Source of the DNA: Novosphingobium sp.
GTDB taxonomy: Bacteria; Pseudomonadota; Alphaproteobacteria; Sphingomonadales; Sphingomonadaceae
Direction: 5' to 3'
NCBI GenBank assembly: GCA_016719755.1
Contig: JADJYM010000011.1
Coordinates: 124,001-188,000 of the forward strand
Length of the DNA: 64,000 bases
Positions within the stretch are counted from its first letter, which is position 1. The number at the start of each line of letters is the position of its first letter. Of the stretch, positions 8,687 through 17,697 are shown piece after piece. The notes beneath the pieces were generated by a model. That model did not search any database. It worked only from the letters and a program-made list of their open reading frames with translations, and had not been told where the DNA came from. The translations under genes were made by a program, and so were the position numbers.

Positions 8687-9574
8687 CTAGGCGAGGGCCG
8701 GGGTTTTCTCCGTGCGCGCCGCGCCAGAGGCGGTTGCCTCGGCGGTCTCGTAGACCATCACCGCCGCGGCGGTGTTCGAAATCGGAATGTGATAGGTGCG
8801 CGATACTTCGCTGACACTCGCCCCCATGGCGCCGCGTGCGGCGATCCAGTTGAGGATTTCCACCCCTTGGGTGCCTGACAGTTCCACCATTTCGTGGATC
8901 GAATGCTGCGTCAGCGCGTCCGGATCGGGGCCGAGGTTGTCCATGCAGAACTTGTCGTATTCGGGGTTCATGAAGCCCGCGCGCTCGCCGTCAAGCTGGT
9001 GCGAAAGGCCGCCCGTGCCCATGACGATGATCCGCTCGTCGCCCTGCCATTCGGCCAGCGCCTTGCCCACCGCGCGGCCCAGGGCCAGGCAGCGCCTGGC
9101 GCTGGGCAGCGGGTGCTGGACGGTGTTGATGGTGATCGGCACGATCCGGACCGGCGCCTCGCGCCCCGGCCAGGCCAGGGCGAGCGGAATGCTGGCGGCG
9201 TGATCGACCAGCATCTGCTGGCAGGTGGTGATGTCGAATTCCTCTTCCACCAGCTTTTCGATGATCGCCCAGCTCAGCGCCGCGTGACCAGCGGGAATCG
9301 GGAAGGGGTGAAGGCCCCAGCCTTCATCGTCGTTGGTGTAAACGTCCGCCGCGCCCACCGCGAAGGTCGGCATCTTGTCGAGGAAGAAGTTCAGCCCGTG
9401 ATCGTTGTAAAACATCACCACCACGTCGGGCGCCTGGACATCAAGCCATTGCCGCACCGGCGGCCAGGCATCGAAGAACGGCTTCCAGTAGGGTTCGTTC
9501 TCGGCCCCGCGCTGGATCGCCCCGCCGATCGCGGGGACGTGGCTGGTGAAAACCCCGCCAAGGACCTTAGCCAT
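8687..9574 (-). CDS. ligB: Protocatechuate 4,5-dioxygenase beta subunit LigB-like (class III extradiol dioxygenase)
   Basis: A 295-aa catalytic subunit of a class III extradiol ring-cleavage dioxygenase; LigAB opens protocatechuate between C4 and C5. The Fe(II) ligands expected from LigB are present: His12 (TSHVPAIG), His59 (YNDHG) and Glu239 (GVEIL), plus the catalytic His192 in GTGGLSHQL. Length agrees with LigB (about 300 aa). The start overlaps the ligA stop by eight bases, so the two subunits are co-translated. Divergence from characterised LigB means a related substrate such as gallate or another catechol cannot be excluded. Confidence 0.88.
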   Translation of the reverse strand: MAKVLGGVFTSHVPAIGGAIQRGAENEPYWKPFFDAWPPVRQWLDVQAPDVVVMFYNDHGLNFFLDKMPTFAVGAADVYTNDDEGWGLHPFPIPAGHAALSWAIIEKLVEEEFDITTCQQMLVDHAASIPLALAWPGREAPVRIVPITINTVQHPLPSARRCLALGRAVGKALAEWQGDERIIVMGTGGLSHQLDGERAGFMNPEYDKFCMDNLGPDPDALTQHSIHEMVELSGTQGVEILNWIAARGAMGASVSEVSRTYHIPISNTAAAVMVYETAEATASGAARTEKTPALA

Positions 9575-9944
9575 TGATCGCCTCCAGCGCCTGAGGGGTC
9601 TTCGCGTTGTCGAACAGCATCTGGCGGAACGCCTCGACGCTCATCCCGGTCTGCTGCGCGCCCAGGTCCTGCACGTTGAGTCCCAGAATCCCGGCCAGCT
9701 TGGCGAGGTAATAGACATTGCCGCCCGCCGCGATCATCTGCAGCACGCTGCGTGCCTTCACCGCCGCGCGCTGTTCTTCGGTCAGTCCGAACCTGTCGCA
9801 ATAGGCGTCCTCGTCACGTGCGAATTCGTCACGGTTGCGGGCGTGGTTGAAGGAAAAGCACATGGCGTTAAGGGCATAGCCCTTCTGCGCGGCCGCTCCG
9901 TCGAAGATGTGGGTGCCCGCAATGGGCTTTGCTGCGCTGGCCAT
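9567..9944 (-). CDS. ligA: Protocatechuate 4,5-dioxygenase alpha subunit LigA-like
   Basis: A 125-aa small helical subunit of the LigAB-type extradiol dioxygenase; it covers the active site of LigB. Family features visible are the FDG near residue 15, the segment GYALNAMCFSF and the later GGNVYYLAKL and GLNVQDLGAQQTGM stretches. The start at 9944 is preferred over an upstream in-frame ATG because AGGAG lies just before it. It is the promoter-proximal gene of a two-gene operon and is divergent from an SDR gene; no LigC/LigI/LigJ homologues are in this window. Confidence 0.9.
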   Translation of the reverse strand: MASAAKPIAGTHIFDGAAAQKGYALNAMCFSFNHARNRDEFARDEDAYCDRFGLTEEQRAAVKARSVLQMIAAGGNVYYLAKLAGILGLNVQDLGAQQTGMSVEAFRQMLFDNAKTPQALEAING

Positions 9945-10023
9945 CGGCCTCTCCTGAATTCGTGAGCGCACTTTTCACCCCGGCGCGGCGGCGCACCTTG
10001 ACCGGGATCAAATCTCTGAAAAA

Positions 10024-10042
10024 TAGTAAGCGCCGCATACTA
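10024..10042. promoter_or_regulatory. Near-perfect 19-bp palindromic operator candidate between ligAB and the SDR gene
   Basis: TAGTAAGCGCCGCATACTA matches its reverse complement at 16 of 19 positions, with TAGTA/TACTA half-sites. It is centred in the 178-base divergent intergenic region, 79 bases from ligA and 80 bases from the SDR start, an ideal place to control both units. The regulator is unknown; no regulator gene is adjacent. Confidence 0.55.
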
Positions 10043-10122
10043 AAAATTGCACGAGTGAGGGGTTGACCGCGCCGCCCGGGCAGGGTTTTGCCTGTGTCAA
10101 AGAGACGAAAGGGAATTGGCGG

Positions 10123-10881
10123 ATGCATCTGGGCATGGAGGGGCGGATCGCCCTGATCACGGGGGCCTCATCGGGGTTCGGCGCGCACTTCGCGCGGCTG
10201 CTGGTGGCGGAAGGCGCGCGGGTGGTGCTGGGCGCGCGGCGCACCGACCGGCTGGCCGCGCTGGTGGCTGAACTCGGCGAGGACAAGGCGCTGGCCGTGG
10301 CGATGGATGTGACCGACGAAGCCTCGCTGATCGCCGCCTTTGACGCGGCCGAGTCGCGCTTTGGCACGGTCGACACAGTGATCGCCAATGCCGGTGTTTC
10401 CGAGGACGGCCGCTCCACCGATGTCACCGCCGCGCAGATCGCCAATGTGGTCGCCACCAATTTCACCGGGGTCTACCTGACTGCGCGCGAGGGCGCGCGG
10501 CGGATGATCGCGGCGGGCTTTCGCGACAGCGGGCGCGGGCGGATCGTGCTGATCGGATCGATCACCGCGGAACTGACCGCGCAGGGCGATGCCGCCTATG
10601 CCGCCAGCAAGGCCGGGGTGGCTCATCTTGGCCGCCAGTTCGCCCGCGAATGGGTGCGCCAGGGGATCAACGTCAACACCATCCAGCCCGGCTATATCCA
10701 GACCGAGATTGCCGGGGACTGGTTCCAGACCGAAGGCGGGCAGCGCCAGATCGCCGCCTTCCACCGCAAGCGGATGTGCCCGATCGAGGCGCTCGATGCG
10801 CCGCTGCTGTTCCTCTGCTCGGACGCATCGCTGCACGTGACCGGCGCGACGCTGACCGTCGATGATGGACAAGTGCTGTGA
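10123..10881 (+). CDS. Short-chain dehydrogenase/reductase (SDR)
   Basis: A 252-aa classical SDR oxidoreductase. The cofactor motif TGASSGFG starts at about residue 13, a NAG motif follows near residue 89, and the catalytic pair YAASK is Tyr159/Lys163. The substrate cannot be read from sequence. It overlaps the downstream thiolase-like gene by four bases and is divergent from ligAB, so a role in degradation of an aromatic or related hydroxy acid is reasonable but inferred. The ATG at 10123 was chosen because the conserved Rossmann fold begins right after it; 10135 is an alternative. Confidence 0.88.
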   Translation: MHLGMEGRIALITGASSGFGAHFARLLVAEGARVVLGARRTDRLAALVAELGEDKALAVAMDVTDEASLIAAFDAAESRFGTVDTVIANAGVSEDGRSTDVTAAQIANVVATNFTGVYLTAREGARRMIAAGFRDSGRGRIVLIGSITAELTAQGDAAYAASKAGVAHLGRQFAREWVRQGINVNTIQPGYIQTEIAGDWFQTEGGQRQIAAFHRKRMCPIEALDAPLLFLCSDASLHVTGATLTVDDGQVL

Positions 10882-12398
10882 GCGGCGTGGCGGACAACAC
10901 CCCCGTCGTCATCGGGGTCGGCCAGTTTTCGGAGCGCGTGGGCGAGCCGCGCTATGGCGAGCGCAGCCACATGGACCTTGCGGGGGCGGCGCTGGCCGCC
11001 GCGATTGCCGATGCGGGCGCAAGCCAGCCGCTGGCCCCCGCGCTCGATACGCTGGCGGCGATTCGCCAGTTCGAGATTTCGGCCACGCGCTATTCCGCGC
11101 CGTTCGGCCATGCCGACAACGTGCCGCGCGCCATCGCCAGCCGGGTGGGGGCCAATCCAACCCGCGCGATTCTCGACATCGTCGGCGGGCAGGGGCCGCA
11201 GAAGCTGGTGGGCGAACTGGCCGCCGAAATCGCGGCGGGCCGATCGAAGATGGCCGCCGTGGTGGGTGCGGAGGCAATTTCCACCATGCGCGCGATTCTG
11301 GGCCGGGGCGAAACCCGCGACTGGTCGGAAACCCACGGCGGGACGATCGAGGACCGCGGCACCGGCTATGACGGGATGGTCGACAAGACGTCCATCATCC
11401 ACGGCGTCGGCGCGCCGATCGCGGGCTATGCGATTGCCGAGAACGTGCGGCGCGAACGGCTGGGCCTGTCGCTCGATGACTATCGCGGCGAGATCGCCAA
11501 GCTGTTCGCGCCCTTCACCCGCGTTGCCGCCGCCAATCCCCACGCCGCCGCCCCGACGGAGCGCAGCGTGGTGGAACTGGCGACCCTGACCGAGCGCAAC
11601 CGCCTGGTGGCCGAACCCTATGGCCGGCTGGTTGTGGCGCGCGATCAGGTCAACCAGGGCGGTGCGGTGCTGCTGGCGAGCGCGGGCGAAGCGCGGCGCC
11701 TGGGCGTGCCGGAGGACCGCTGGGTCCACATCCACGGCGTGGCCGACTGCGCCGAGCCTTCGATGCTGACGCGCGAATCGATGGAGCGCAGCCCGGCGGC
11801 GGTTGCGGCGATCTCAACCGCGCTCGACATCGCCGGGACCGACTGGGCGGGGATTGCCCACACCGATCTTTATTCGTGTTTCGCGATCCCGGTGTTCAAC
11901 CTGCTCGACGCCTTTGGCCTTGAGCGCGACGATCCGCGCGGCTGGACGCTGACCGGCGGCCTGCCGTTCTTTGGCGGGGCGGGGAACAACTATTCCGCCC
12001 ACGGCATTGCCGAGGCGGTGCAGCGCTGCCGCGCACACCCCGGCACCCGCGCGCTGGTGGGTGCCAACGGCGGGATCATGAGCAAGTACGCTGCGGGGAT
12101 CTATTCCACCGCGCCCGTCGACTGGTCGGAAAGCCGCTGGCAGAGCCTGACCAAGATCACGCCGGTGGTGGAGGTGATCGACGCCCCGGACGGCGAGGGC
12201 GAGGCGGAAAGCTTTACCATCCAGCCCGGCAAGCACGGCGAAACGGCGACGCTGGTCGCCCGCATGAACGGCGCGCGGGCCATGGCCAACAGCACCGATC
12301 CGGCGATCTGCGCGCAGTTGCGCGAGGGCTTGGTGACAGGCCGCAAGGTGCGGATCGAAAGCGGCGAGAACGGGGTCAACGCGTTCTGGTTTGTGTGA
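10878..12398 (+). CDS. Thiolase-like (acetyl-CoA acetyltransferase family) protein
   Basis: A 506-aa protein of the thiolase superfamily, closest in layout to proteins annotated as acetyl-CoA acetyltransferase or SCP-x type thiolases. The N-terminal VVIGVGQFSER strand, the segment HADNVPRAIASRVG in the position where classical thiolases carry their nucleophilic cysteine, and the C-terminal GGLPFFGGAGNNYSAHG block are visible. No CxS nucleophile is seen in the first position, so catalysis may differ from biosynthetic thiolases. It begins with GTG overlapping the SDR stop (GTGA), indicating a two-gene operon. Confidence 0.75.
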   Translation: MSGVADNTPVVIGVGQFSERVGEPRYGERSHMDLAGAALAAAIADAGASQPLAPALDTLAAIRQFEISATRYSAPFGHADNVPRAIASRVGANPTRAILDIVGGQGPQKLVGELAAEIAAGRSKMAAVVGAEAISTMRAILGRGETRDWSETHGGTIEDRGTGYDGMVDKTSIIHGVGAPIAGYAIAENVRRERLGLSLDDYRGEIAKLFAPFTRVAAANPHAAAPTERSVVELATLTERNRLVAEPYGRLVVARDQVNQGGAVLLASAGEARRLGVPEDRWVHIHGVADCAEPSMLTRESMERSPAAVAAISTALDIAGTDWAGIAHTDLYSCFAIPVFNLLDAFGLERDDPRGWTLTGGLPFFGGAGNNYSAHGIAEAVQRCRAHPGTRALVGANGGIMSKYAAGIYSTAPVDWSESRWQSLTKITPVVEVIDAPDGEGEAESFTIQPGKHGETATLVARMNGARAMANSTDPAICAQLREGLVTGRKVRIESGENGVNAFWFV

Positions 12399-12441
12399 TG
12401 GGGGTGTGCGGTGGCTGAACGCAGCCACCGCACACCCCCAT
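12398..12441. terminator. 20-bp perfect hairpin at the convergent thiolase/dsbD junction
   Basis: A perfect inverted repeat with 20-bp arms (12398-12417 and 12422-12441) and a four-base AACG loop begins on the last base of the thiolase-like stop codon. There is no clear U-tract, so it may block 3' exonucleases or act bidirectionally rather than as a classical terminator. Confidence 0.6.
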
Positions 12442-12480
12442 CCAGCCTGCGCTAGCGGACAAGTCCGCAAGCTGCGGCAT

Positions 12481-12503
12481 CCTTCCCCCTGAAGGGGGGA
12501 AGG
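12481..12503. repeat. C/G-rich palindromic unit downstream of dsbD
   Basis: CCTTCCCCC and GGGGGAAGG arms around a short loop form a hairpin in the 168-base gap between the thiolase-like gene and dsbD. Similar C/G-run palindromes occur at 30402-30507. It looks like a dispersed palindromic unit rather than a gene-specific signal. Confidence 0.5.
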
Positions 12504-12566
12504 GTACGAAGGCTTCAGAGCGCAGCGAACTAGCCGCAGTGGGAAGGGGGATTGCGGCGGCCGCCT

Positions 12567-14618
12567 TCAGTCCCCGCCCTCCGCCAGCTGAGCCAGCATC
12601 GCCGGGGTCAGCACCTGCGGCAATTGCCGGGGCGGCGCGTCCCCCGCCGGGTACCACATATACAGCGGCACCCCTGCCGCGCCCTGTGCGGTGAGGTAGC
12701 GGGTGATGGCCGGATCGCGCCGGGTCCAGTCGCCGCGCAGCACGGTGACGCCGGCAGCCTTGAACGCGGCGGCGGTATCCTCGCGCTCGATCGCGGCGGC
12801 CTCGTTGACCTTGCAGGTCAGGCACCAGTCGGCGGTCATGTAGACGAACACCGGGGCGCCCTTGGCCCGCGCCTCTGCCAGCGCGGCCTCGCTGAACGGC
12901 TTGGTGGGCAGGATGCCCGCAGCCGCCGCGCTCGCCTCGCGGACCATGCCCGGCAGGCCGATCGCGCCCAGCACCGGGACCATGGCGAGCGCCAGCATCA
13001 CCGGCCAGCCGCCCGCCAGACCATGCCGCTGGCGGCGGCCCAGCACGACCAGCGCGCTCAGCATGACGATCACCAGCAGGCAGGCGGCGAAGGCAAAGGC
13101 GCTTCCCGCAAGGCGGCTGGCCAGCCAGACCAGCGCTATGGCGGTCAGGCCCATCGGCACGGCCATGATGGTGCGGAAGCGGCCCATCCACGCGCCCGGG
13201 CGGGGCAGGCGCCGCCGCAGGGCGGGGATATAGGCGAGCGCCAGGAACGGCAGGGCAAGGCCCAGTCCCAGCGCCGCGAACAGCGCCAGCGCCTGGGCGG
13301 CGGGCAGCAGCAGCGCGGCGCCCATCGCGGCGGCCATGAACGGCCCGGTGCAGGGCGTGGCGGCAAAGGCGGCGAGCAGCCCGGTGGCAAAGGCGCCTTG
13401 CGGCGATCCCTCGCTGGCAAAGCCGGGGACGCTGAATTCGTAGACGCCCAGCAGGTTGGCGGTGATCGCGGCGGCCAGCAGCAGCAGCGCGGCAACCACC
13501 AGCGGCTCCTGCAACTGGAACGCCCAGCCCACTTCCTCGCCCGCCGCGCGCAGCGCCAGCAGCAGCACGCCAAGGCCCAGGCAGGCCAGGACCACTCCGG
13601 CGGTATAGGCCAGCCCCTCGGCCCGCGCCTGCGCCTCGCTCTCGCCCGCGCGGGCGAGGCTCAGCGCTTTCAGGCTGAGGATCGGGAAGACGCAGGGCAT
13701 GACGTTGAGCAGCAGGCCGCCCGCCAGCGCCATGGCGACCAGCAGGGCGAACGAGCCTTGCGGCCTGACCGGTGCTGCCCCGCCCGCAACCGGGGTGCCG
13801 CCCGCCGGGACCGCGCCGGGAACAGCGGTCAGCTCCACCCCGTCGCCCGTGCGGCTCAGGCGCAGGACGCCCGACAGGGTCTGCGGCGTGACGGGGGCGA
13901 ACTTCGCCGGGGGCAGTTCCACCACCAGCAGGTCGCCCTGCCGGGTGAAGACCTGCGGGGCGGCATAGTCCACCACGCTGGCATCGCTGACGAACAGGTG
14001 CGGGGCGTCCAGCCTGACCGAGGCGGGCAGCGGAATGCCGATGCGGTAGCGCCCACCCGCGCTGGCAAAGCGCGCCTGTGCCCCCAGCGGCGCGGGCAGG
14101 GCGGCGCGCCACTTGTCGAACTGGCCATCGGGAGCGCCGCGTGCGCCGACCGTGATCTGTGCGGTCAGGGTGCCGCTTTCCGGCACGCAGATCTCGTCGG
14201 TGCAGGCCAGCCACTGGGCTTCGACCCGCAAGGGCAGGATCGTGCCCGGGGGCGTTTGGCGCGGCACCCGCAGGCTGGTCAGCACGGCATATTCATGTTC
14301 GTAGACATGGTTCATCAGCCCGGCGATCAGCAGCGTTTCGGGCACCGGATAGCGCAGCGCGCCAAGCGGCTGCTCGCTGCCCCCCAGCCAGGCCTTCAGC
14401 GTCATGCCCTGGCCCGCGTCACCGGGGTTCTGCCAGTATCCGTGCCAGCCCTGTTCGGGCCTCATCCGCACCGCCAGCGTCACCTCGTCCCCCGGCAGGG
14501 CGGGGCCCTCGACCAGCAGCTGCGCGGCGATGTGGGTGGGCGCGGCCAGCGCGGGATTCGCGAACAGCAGCAGCACGGCCTGCACCAGACCTGCAACCAG
14601 ACGAAGATAGCGCTGCAT
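12567..14618 (-). CDS. dsbD: Protein-disulfide reductase DsbD/ScsB family
   Basis: A 683-aa membrane protein that moves reducing power from cytoplasmic thioredoxin to periplasmic thiols. Order of parts: a signal peptide (about residues 1-26), a periplasmic domain with the ACTDEIC cysteine pair, a transmembrane domain with the two cysteine motifs MPCVFP and ATPCTGPF, and a C-terminal thioredoxin domain with WCLTC (Cys599, Cys602). The open frame continues far upstream, but the start at 14618 gives a proper signal peptide. It is divergent from phoK, with 84 bases between the starts. Roles in cytochrome c maturation or copper stress are typical. Confidence 0.92.
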   Translation of the reverse strand: MQRYLRLVAGLVQAVLLLFANPALAAPTHIAAQLLVEGPALPGDEVTLAVRMRPEQGWHGYWQNPGDAGQGMTLKAWLGGSEQPLGALRYPVPETLLIAGLMNHVYEHEYAVLTSLRVPRQTPPGTILPLRVEAQWLACTDEICVPESGTLTAQITVGARGAPDGQFDKWRAALPAPLGAQARFASAGGRYRIGIPLPASVRLDAPHLFVSDASVVDYAAPQVFTRQGDLLVVELPPAKFAPVTPQTLSGVLRLSRTGDGVELTAVPGAVPAGGTPVAGGAAPVRPQGSFALLVAMALAGGLLLNVMPCVFPILSLKALSLARAGESEAQARAEGLAYTAGVVLACLGLGVLLLALRAAGEEVGWAFQLQEPLVVAALLLLAAAITANLLGVYEFSVPGFASEGSPQGAFATGLLAAFAATPCTGPFMAAAMGAALLLPAAQALALFAALGLGLALPFLALAYIPALRRRLPRPGAWMGRFRTIMAVPMGLTAIALVWLASRLAGSAFAFAACLLVIVMLSALVVLGRRQRHGLAGGWPVMLALAMVPVLGAIGLPGMVREASAAAAGILPTKPFSEAALAEARAKGAPVFVYMTADWCLTCKVNEAAAIEREDTAAAFKAAGVTVLRGDWTRRDPAITRYLTAQGAAGVPLYMWYPAGDAPPRQLPQVLTPAMLAQLAEGGD

Positions 14619-14702
14619 TTGGGGGCATACTCCCTTGCGCGGCGCCTCCACGCCCGCCATCAAGGCTTTGCCGCCAACGCAGCAACTTTTCAAGGAAACC
14701 CG

Positions 14703-16379
14703 ATGCGCCGCCTCGCCGTTTGTGCCTCTCTTGCTCTTGCCGCCGCGCTGGCCGGGTGCGGCGCGCCGCCGCCGCGCAGCGCCAGCGCCGCCCCGGTGGC
14801 AGCGCCCGCGCCCAAGGAGCCGCCCCGGCTGATCGTGGCGATTTCGGTGGACCAGTTCTCCGCCGATCTGTTCGCGCAGTATCGCCGCCACTTCACCCGG
14901 GGGCTTGCCCGGCTGCAGCAGGGCGCGGTGTTCCCCTCCGGCTACCAGAGCCACGCCGCGACCGAGACCTGCCCGGGCCATTCCACCTTGCTGACCGGCA
15001 CCCATCCCGCGCGCAACGGCGTGATCGCCAACAACTGGTTCGACCTCTCGCTCACCCGCGCCGACAAGCGGGTCTACTGCGCGGAGGACGTGACCGATCC
15101 GGCCAGCACCTCGCGCGATCCGGTGGTTTCTGCCCGCAACCTCAAGGTGCCGACGCTGGGCGAGCTGATGAAAGCCGCCAATCCCGCCACCCGCAACGTC
15201 GCCGTTTCGGCCAAGGACCGCGCGGTGATGATGATGGGCGGGCACCGCATCGATGCGGCCTACTGGTGGAAGAACGGTCAGTTCGTGACGCTCAAGGGGC
15301 GCGAGCTTTCCCCTGCCGCCGTGGCCCAGAACGTCGAGGTTGCCGCCCTGCTCAAGACCGGCGCCCCGGCGCTCGATCTGCCCGCTTTCTGCGCGGGCGC
15401 CGACAACGCTGTGCCGGTGGGCAAGGCCACCCTTGGCACCGGCCGCTTCGCGCTGGAGCCCGGCAAGCCCGACGCGGTGCGTATTTCCCCGCGGATGGAC
15501 CATCTTACGGTCGAGCTGGCGAACCGGCTGGTCGACGAGCTGAACCTGGGCAAGGGCGATGCGCCCGACATTCTCTCGGTCAGCCTTTCCGCCACTGACT
15601 ATATCGGCCACGCCACCGGCACCAACGGCGCGGAAATCTGCATCCAGATGGCCGAGCTTGACAAGGCGGTCGGCGCGCTGCTCGATCACCTCGATGCGCG
15701 GGGGATCGACTATGCCGTGATGCTGACCTCCGACCACGGCGGGCTCGACATGCCGGAACGCGCCAGCCAGCAGGCCGTGCCGCGCGCGGTGCGGGTCGAC
15801 AACTCGCTGATGGCGCGCGAACTGGCCAAGACTGTCACCGCGCGCACCGGAATTGCCAGCCCGGGCGGGCCGCTGCTCTATTCGGATGGCGGCGAATACT
15901 ACGTCAACGCCGCGCTGGCCCCGGCGCAGAAGGCCGAAGTGGTAAAGGCAATGGTCGCCATCCTGCGCGCCCACCCGCAGGTGGCCGCCGTCTATACTGC
16001 CGAGGAAATGGCCAAGACCCCGCTGCCCACCGGCAACGCGCAGGACTGGTCGATCCGCGACCGCACCCGCGCCTCGTTCGATGCCAGCCGTTCGGGCGAC
16101 GTGCTGATCCTGCTGGACCGCGCGGTGACCCCGATCCCCGAAGCCATGCCCGGGGCCTATGTCGCGACTCACGGATCGGTCTACGACTATGACCGGCGCG
16201 TGCCGATGCTGTTCTGGCGGCGGGGGATGCGCGCGTTCGAGCAGCCCGCTCCGGTGGAAACGGTCGATATCGCGCCCACCCTGGCGGCCCTCGTCGGCCT
16301 CAGGGTCAGCGAAGGCATGTTCGACGGGCGCTGCCTCGATCTCGATGGCGGCGCGGACAACACTTGCGGAGCAAAGTGA
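14703..16379 (+). CDS. phoK: PhoK-type alkaline phosphatase (lipoprotein)
   Basis: A 558-aa phosphomonoesterase of the alkaline phosphatase superfamily, very similar by eye to Sphingomonas PhoK (SPAP), an exported enzyme releasing phosphate from organic monoesters. The residues reported for PhoK fall at the same numbers: Thr89 in TETC (nucleophile), Asn110, Lys171 and Arg173. Later SDHGG and ATHGS motifs fit the metal-ligand region. The N-terminus has a signal sequence ending LAGC (Cys19), suggesting a lipoprotein. The ATG at 14703 opens the signal peptide; the long open frame upstream is spurious. Its stop overlaps the next gene by one base. Confidence 0.94.
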   Translation: MRRLAVCASLALAAALAGCGAPPPRSASAAPVAAPAPKEPPRLIVAISVDQFSADLFAQYRRHFTRGLARLQQGAVFPSGYQSHAATETCPGHSTLLTGTHPARNGVIANNWFDLSLTRADKRVYCAEDVTDPASTSRDPVVSARNLKVPTLGELMKAANPATRNVAVSAKDRAVMMMGGHRIDAAYWWKNGQFVTLKGRELSPAAVAQNVEVAALLKTGAPALDLPAFCAGADNAVPVGKATLGTGRFALEPGKPDAVRISPRMDHLTVELANRLVDELNLGKGDAPDILSVSLSATDYIGHATGTNGAEICIQMAELDKAVGALLDHLDARGIDYAVMLTSDHGGLDMPERASQQAVPRAVRVDNSLMARELAKTVTARTGIASPGGPLLYSDGGEYYVNAALAPAQKAEVVKAMVAILRAHPQVAAVYTAEEMAKTPLPTGNAQDWSIRDRTRASFDASRSGDVLILLDRAVTPIPEAMPGAYVATHGSVYDYDRRVPMLFWRRGMRAFEQPAPVETVDIAPTLAALVGLRVSEGMFDGRCLDLDGGADNTCGAK

Positions 16380-17599
16380 TGACAACACCACAGCGGCGCG
16401 ATCTGGTCATCCTGGGCGGCGGCCTGGTCGGCATGACGCTTGCCCTCGCGGCGGCGCGGCAGGGGATCACCAGCCACGTCATCGACAAGGCGCTGCCCGA
16501 GGAGCTGACCGCCGAAGGGGTGGACGCCCGCGCCTCCGCCATTTCGACCGCCAGCTGGAACCTGTTCGCCAACATCGGCCTGGGCGCGGCGCTGGAGCCG
16601 CTGGGCTGCGCGATCGAGGCCATCGCCGTGACCGACGCGATGCGCCCCGGCCGGATCGATTTCAAGCCGCAGCCGCACGAAGGCACGCTGGGCCGGATGT
16701 TCGCCAACCGCGACATCCGCCTGGCCCTGTTCGAGGCAGCGCGGGCCGAGCCGGCCATCGCCTGGTCAAGCGGGGTCGAACCCGTGCGCCGCACCCGTGG
16801 CGATCACGGGGTCGAGGTGGAGCTGTCTGACGGGCGCACCGTTGCGGGCAGCCTGCTGGTGGGCGCCGAAGGCCGCCAATCGCCGACCCGCGCCGAAGCC
16901 GGTCTGTCCTCGGCGCGGTGGGACTATCACCACCGGGCGATGGTCACCGCGATCACCCACGAAAAGTCGCATGAAGGCGTGGCCTGGGAAATCTTCTACC
17001 CCTCCGGCCCGCTCGCGCTGCTGCCGCTGCTCGACCTGCCGGACGGACGGCACCGCAGCGCTGTGGTGTGGACCGTGGACGAAAAGGACGCGAAGGGCGT
17101 GATTGCCCTGCCGGACGCGGTCTTCACCGGCGAGATCGCCCAGCGCATGGGCCACACCTTTGGCGCCATCGAGCTGTGCGCGCCGCGCATGTCCTATCCG
17201 CTCAACTTCCACCACGCGCCCCGCATCGTCGAAAACCGGCTCGCGCTGATTGGCGATGCGGCGCACGGGATGCACCCGATTGCCGGGCAGGGGCTGAACC
17301 TGGGCCTGCGCGATGTCGGCGTGCTGGTGGAAGTGCTGGCCGACGGGATGCGGCTGGGGCTTGAGCCGGGCGACGCGCAGGTCCTCGCCCGCTACGAACG
17401 CTGGCGCGCGCTGGACGCAACCACGGTGATGGCCACCACCGACGCAATCGTCCGCCTGTTCGGCATGCCCGGCAAAACGGCCAGCGCGGTGCGGCGGCTG
17501 GGTATGGCGGGCGTGCAGCGCAGCGGCTGGCTGAAAAAGTTCTTCATGGACGAAGCGCGCGGCATGTCGGGCGATCTGCCGACGCTGCTGAGAGCCTGA
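16379..17599 (+). CDS. UbiH/UbiF/VisC family FAD-dependent monooxygenase
   Basis: A 406-aa flavoprotein hydroxylase of the ubiquinone-biosynthesis family. The FAD-binding LGGGLVGM motif lies at residues 12-19, the conserved region around DARASAIS at about 50, and the second flavin motif GDAAHGMHPIAGQG near residue 300. The last motif with its LNLG continuation is diagnostic for UbiH-type enzymes. It probably hydroxylates the ubiquinone ring at the inner membrane; which position is not readable. The ATG overlaps the phoK TGA by one base, although the two functions are unrelated. Confidence 0.88.
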   Translation: MTTPQRRDLVILGGGLVGMTLALAAARQGITSHVIDKALPEELTAEGVDARASAISTASWNLFANIGLGAALEPLGCAIEAIAVTDAMRPGRIDFKPQPHEGTLGRMFANRDIRLALFEAARAEPAIAWSSGVEPVRRTRGDHGVEVELSDGRTVAGSLLVGAEGRQSPTRAEAGLSSARWDYHHRAMVTAITHEKSHEGVAWEIFYPSGPLALLPLLDLPDGRHRSAVVWTVDEKDAKGVIALPDAVFTGEIAQRMGHTFGAIELCAPRMSYPLNFHHAPRIVENRLALIGDAAHGMHPIAGQGLNLGLRDVGVLVEVLADGMRLGLEPGDAQVLARYERWRALDATTVMATTDAIVRLFGMPGKTASAVRRLGMAGVQRSGWLKKFFMDEARGMSGDLPTLLRA

Positions 17600-17629
17600 A
17601 AAGCCCGGAGCCGCAGCAAGTCTGAGGTG

Positions 17630-17650
17630 GGCCCGGATCAGGTCCGGGCC
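17630..17650. repeat. GGCCCGGATCAGGTCCGGGCC palindrome
   Basis: A 21-base near-perfect palindrome lies in the gap after the UbiH-type gene. Variants of the same word (CCCGGACCTGATCCGG) occur at 57270 and a shorter one at 35659. It is a dispersed repeat commonly seen between genes in alphaproteobacteria. Confidence 0.7.
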
Positions 17651-17697
17651 GACGGGGCTTGCCGTGCGGGGGATCGCAAGGGGCGGGCTTTTCCTGT

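Noticed and set aside
12552-16391. Open frames of about 1275 codons on both strands across dsbD and phoK
   Set aside because: Each is a real gene (phoK or dsbD) extended through the antisense of its neighbour; high-GC codon structure leaves mirror frames open. Signal peptides fix the true starts at 14703 and 14618.
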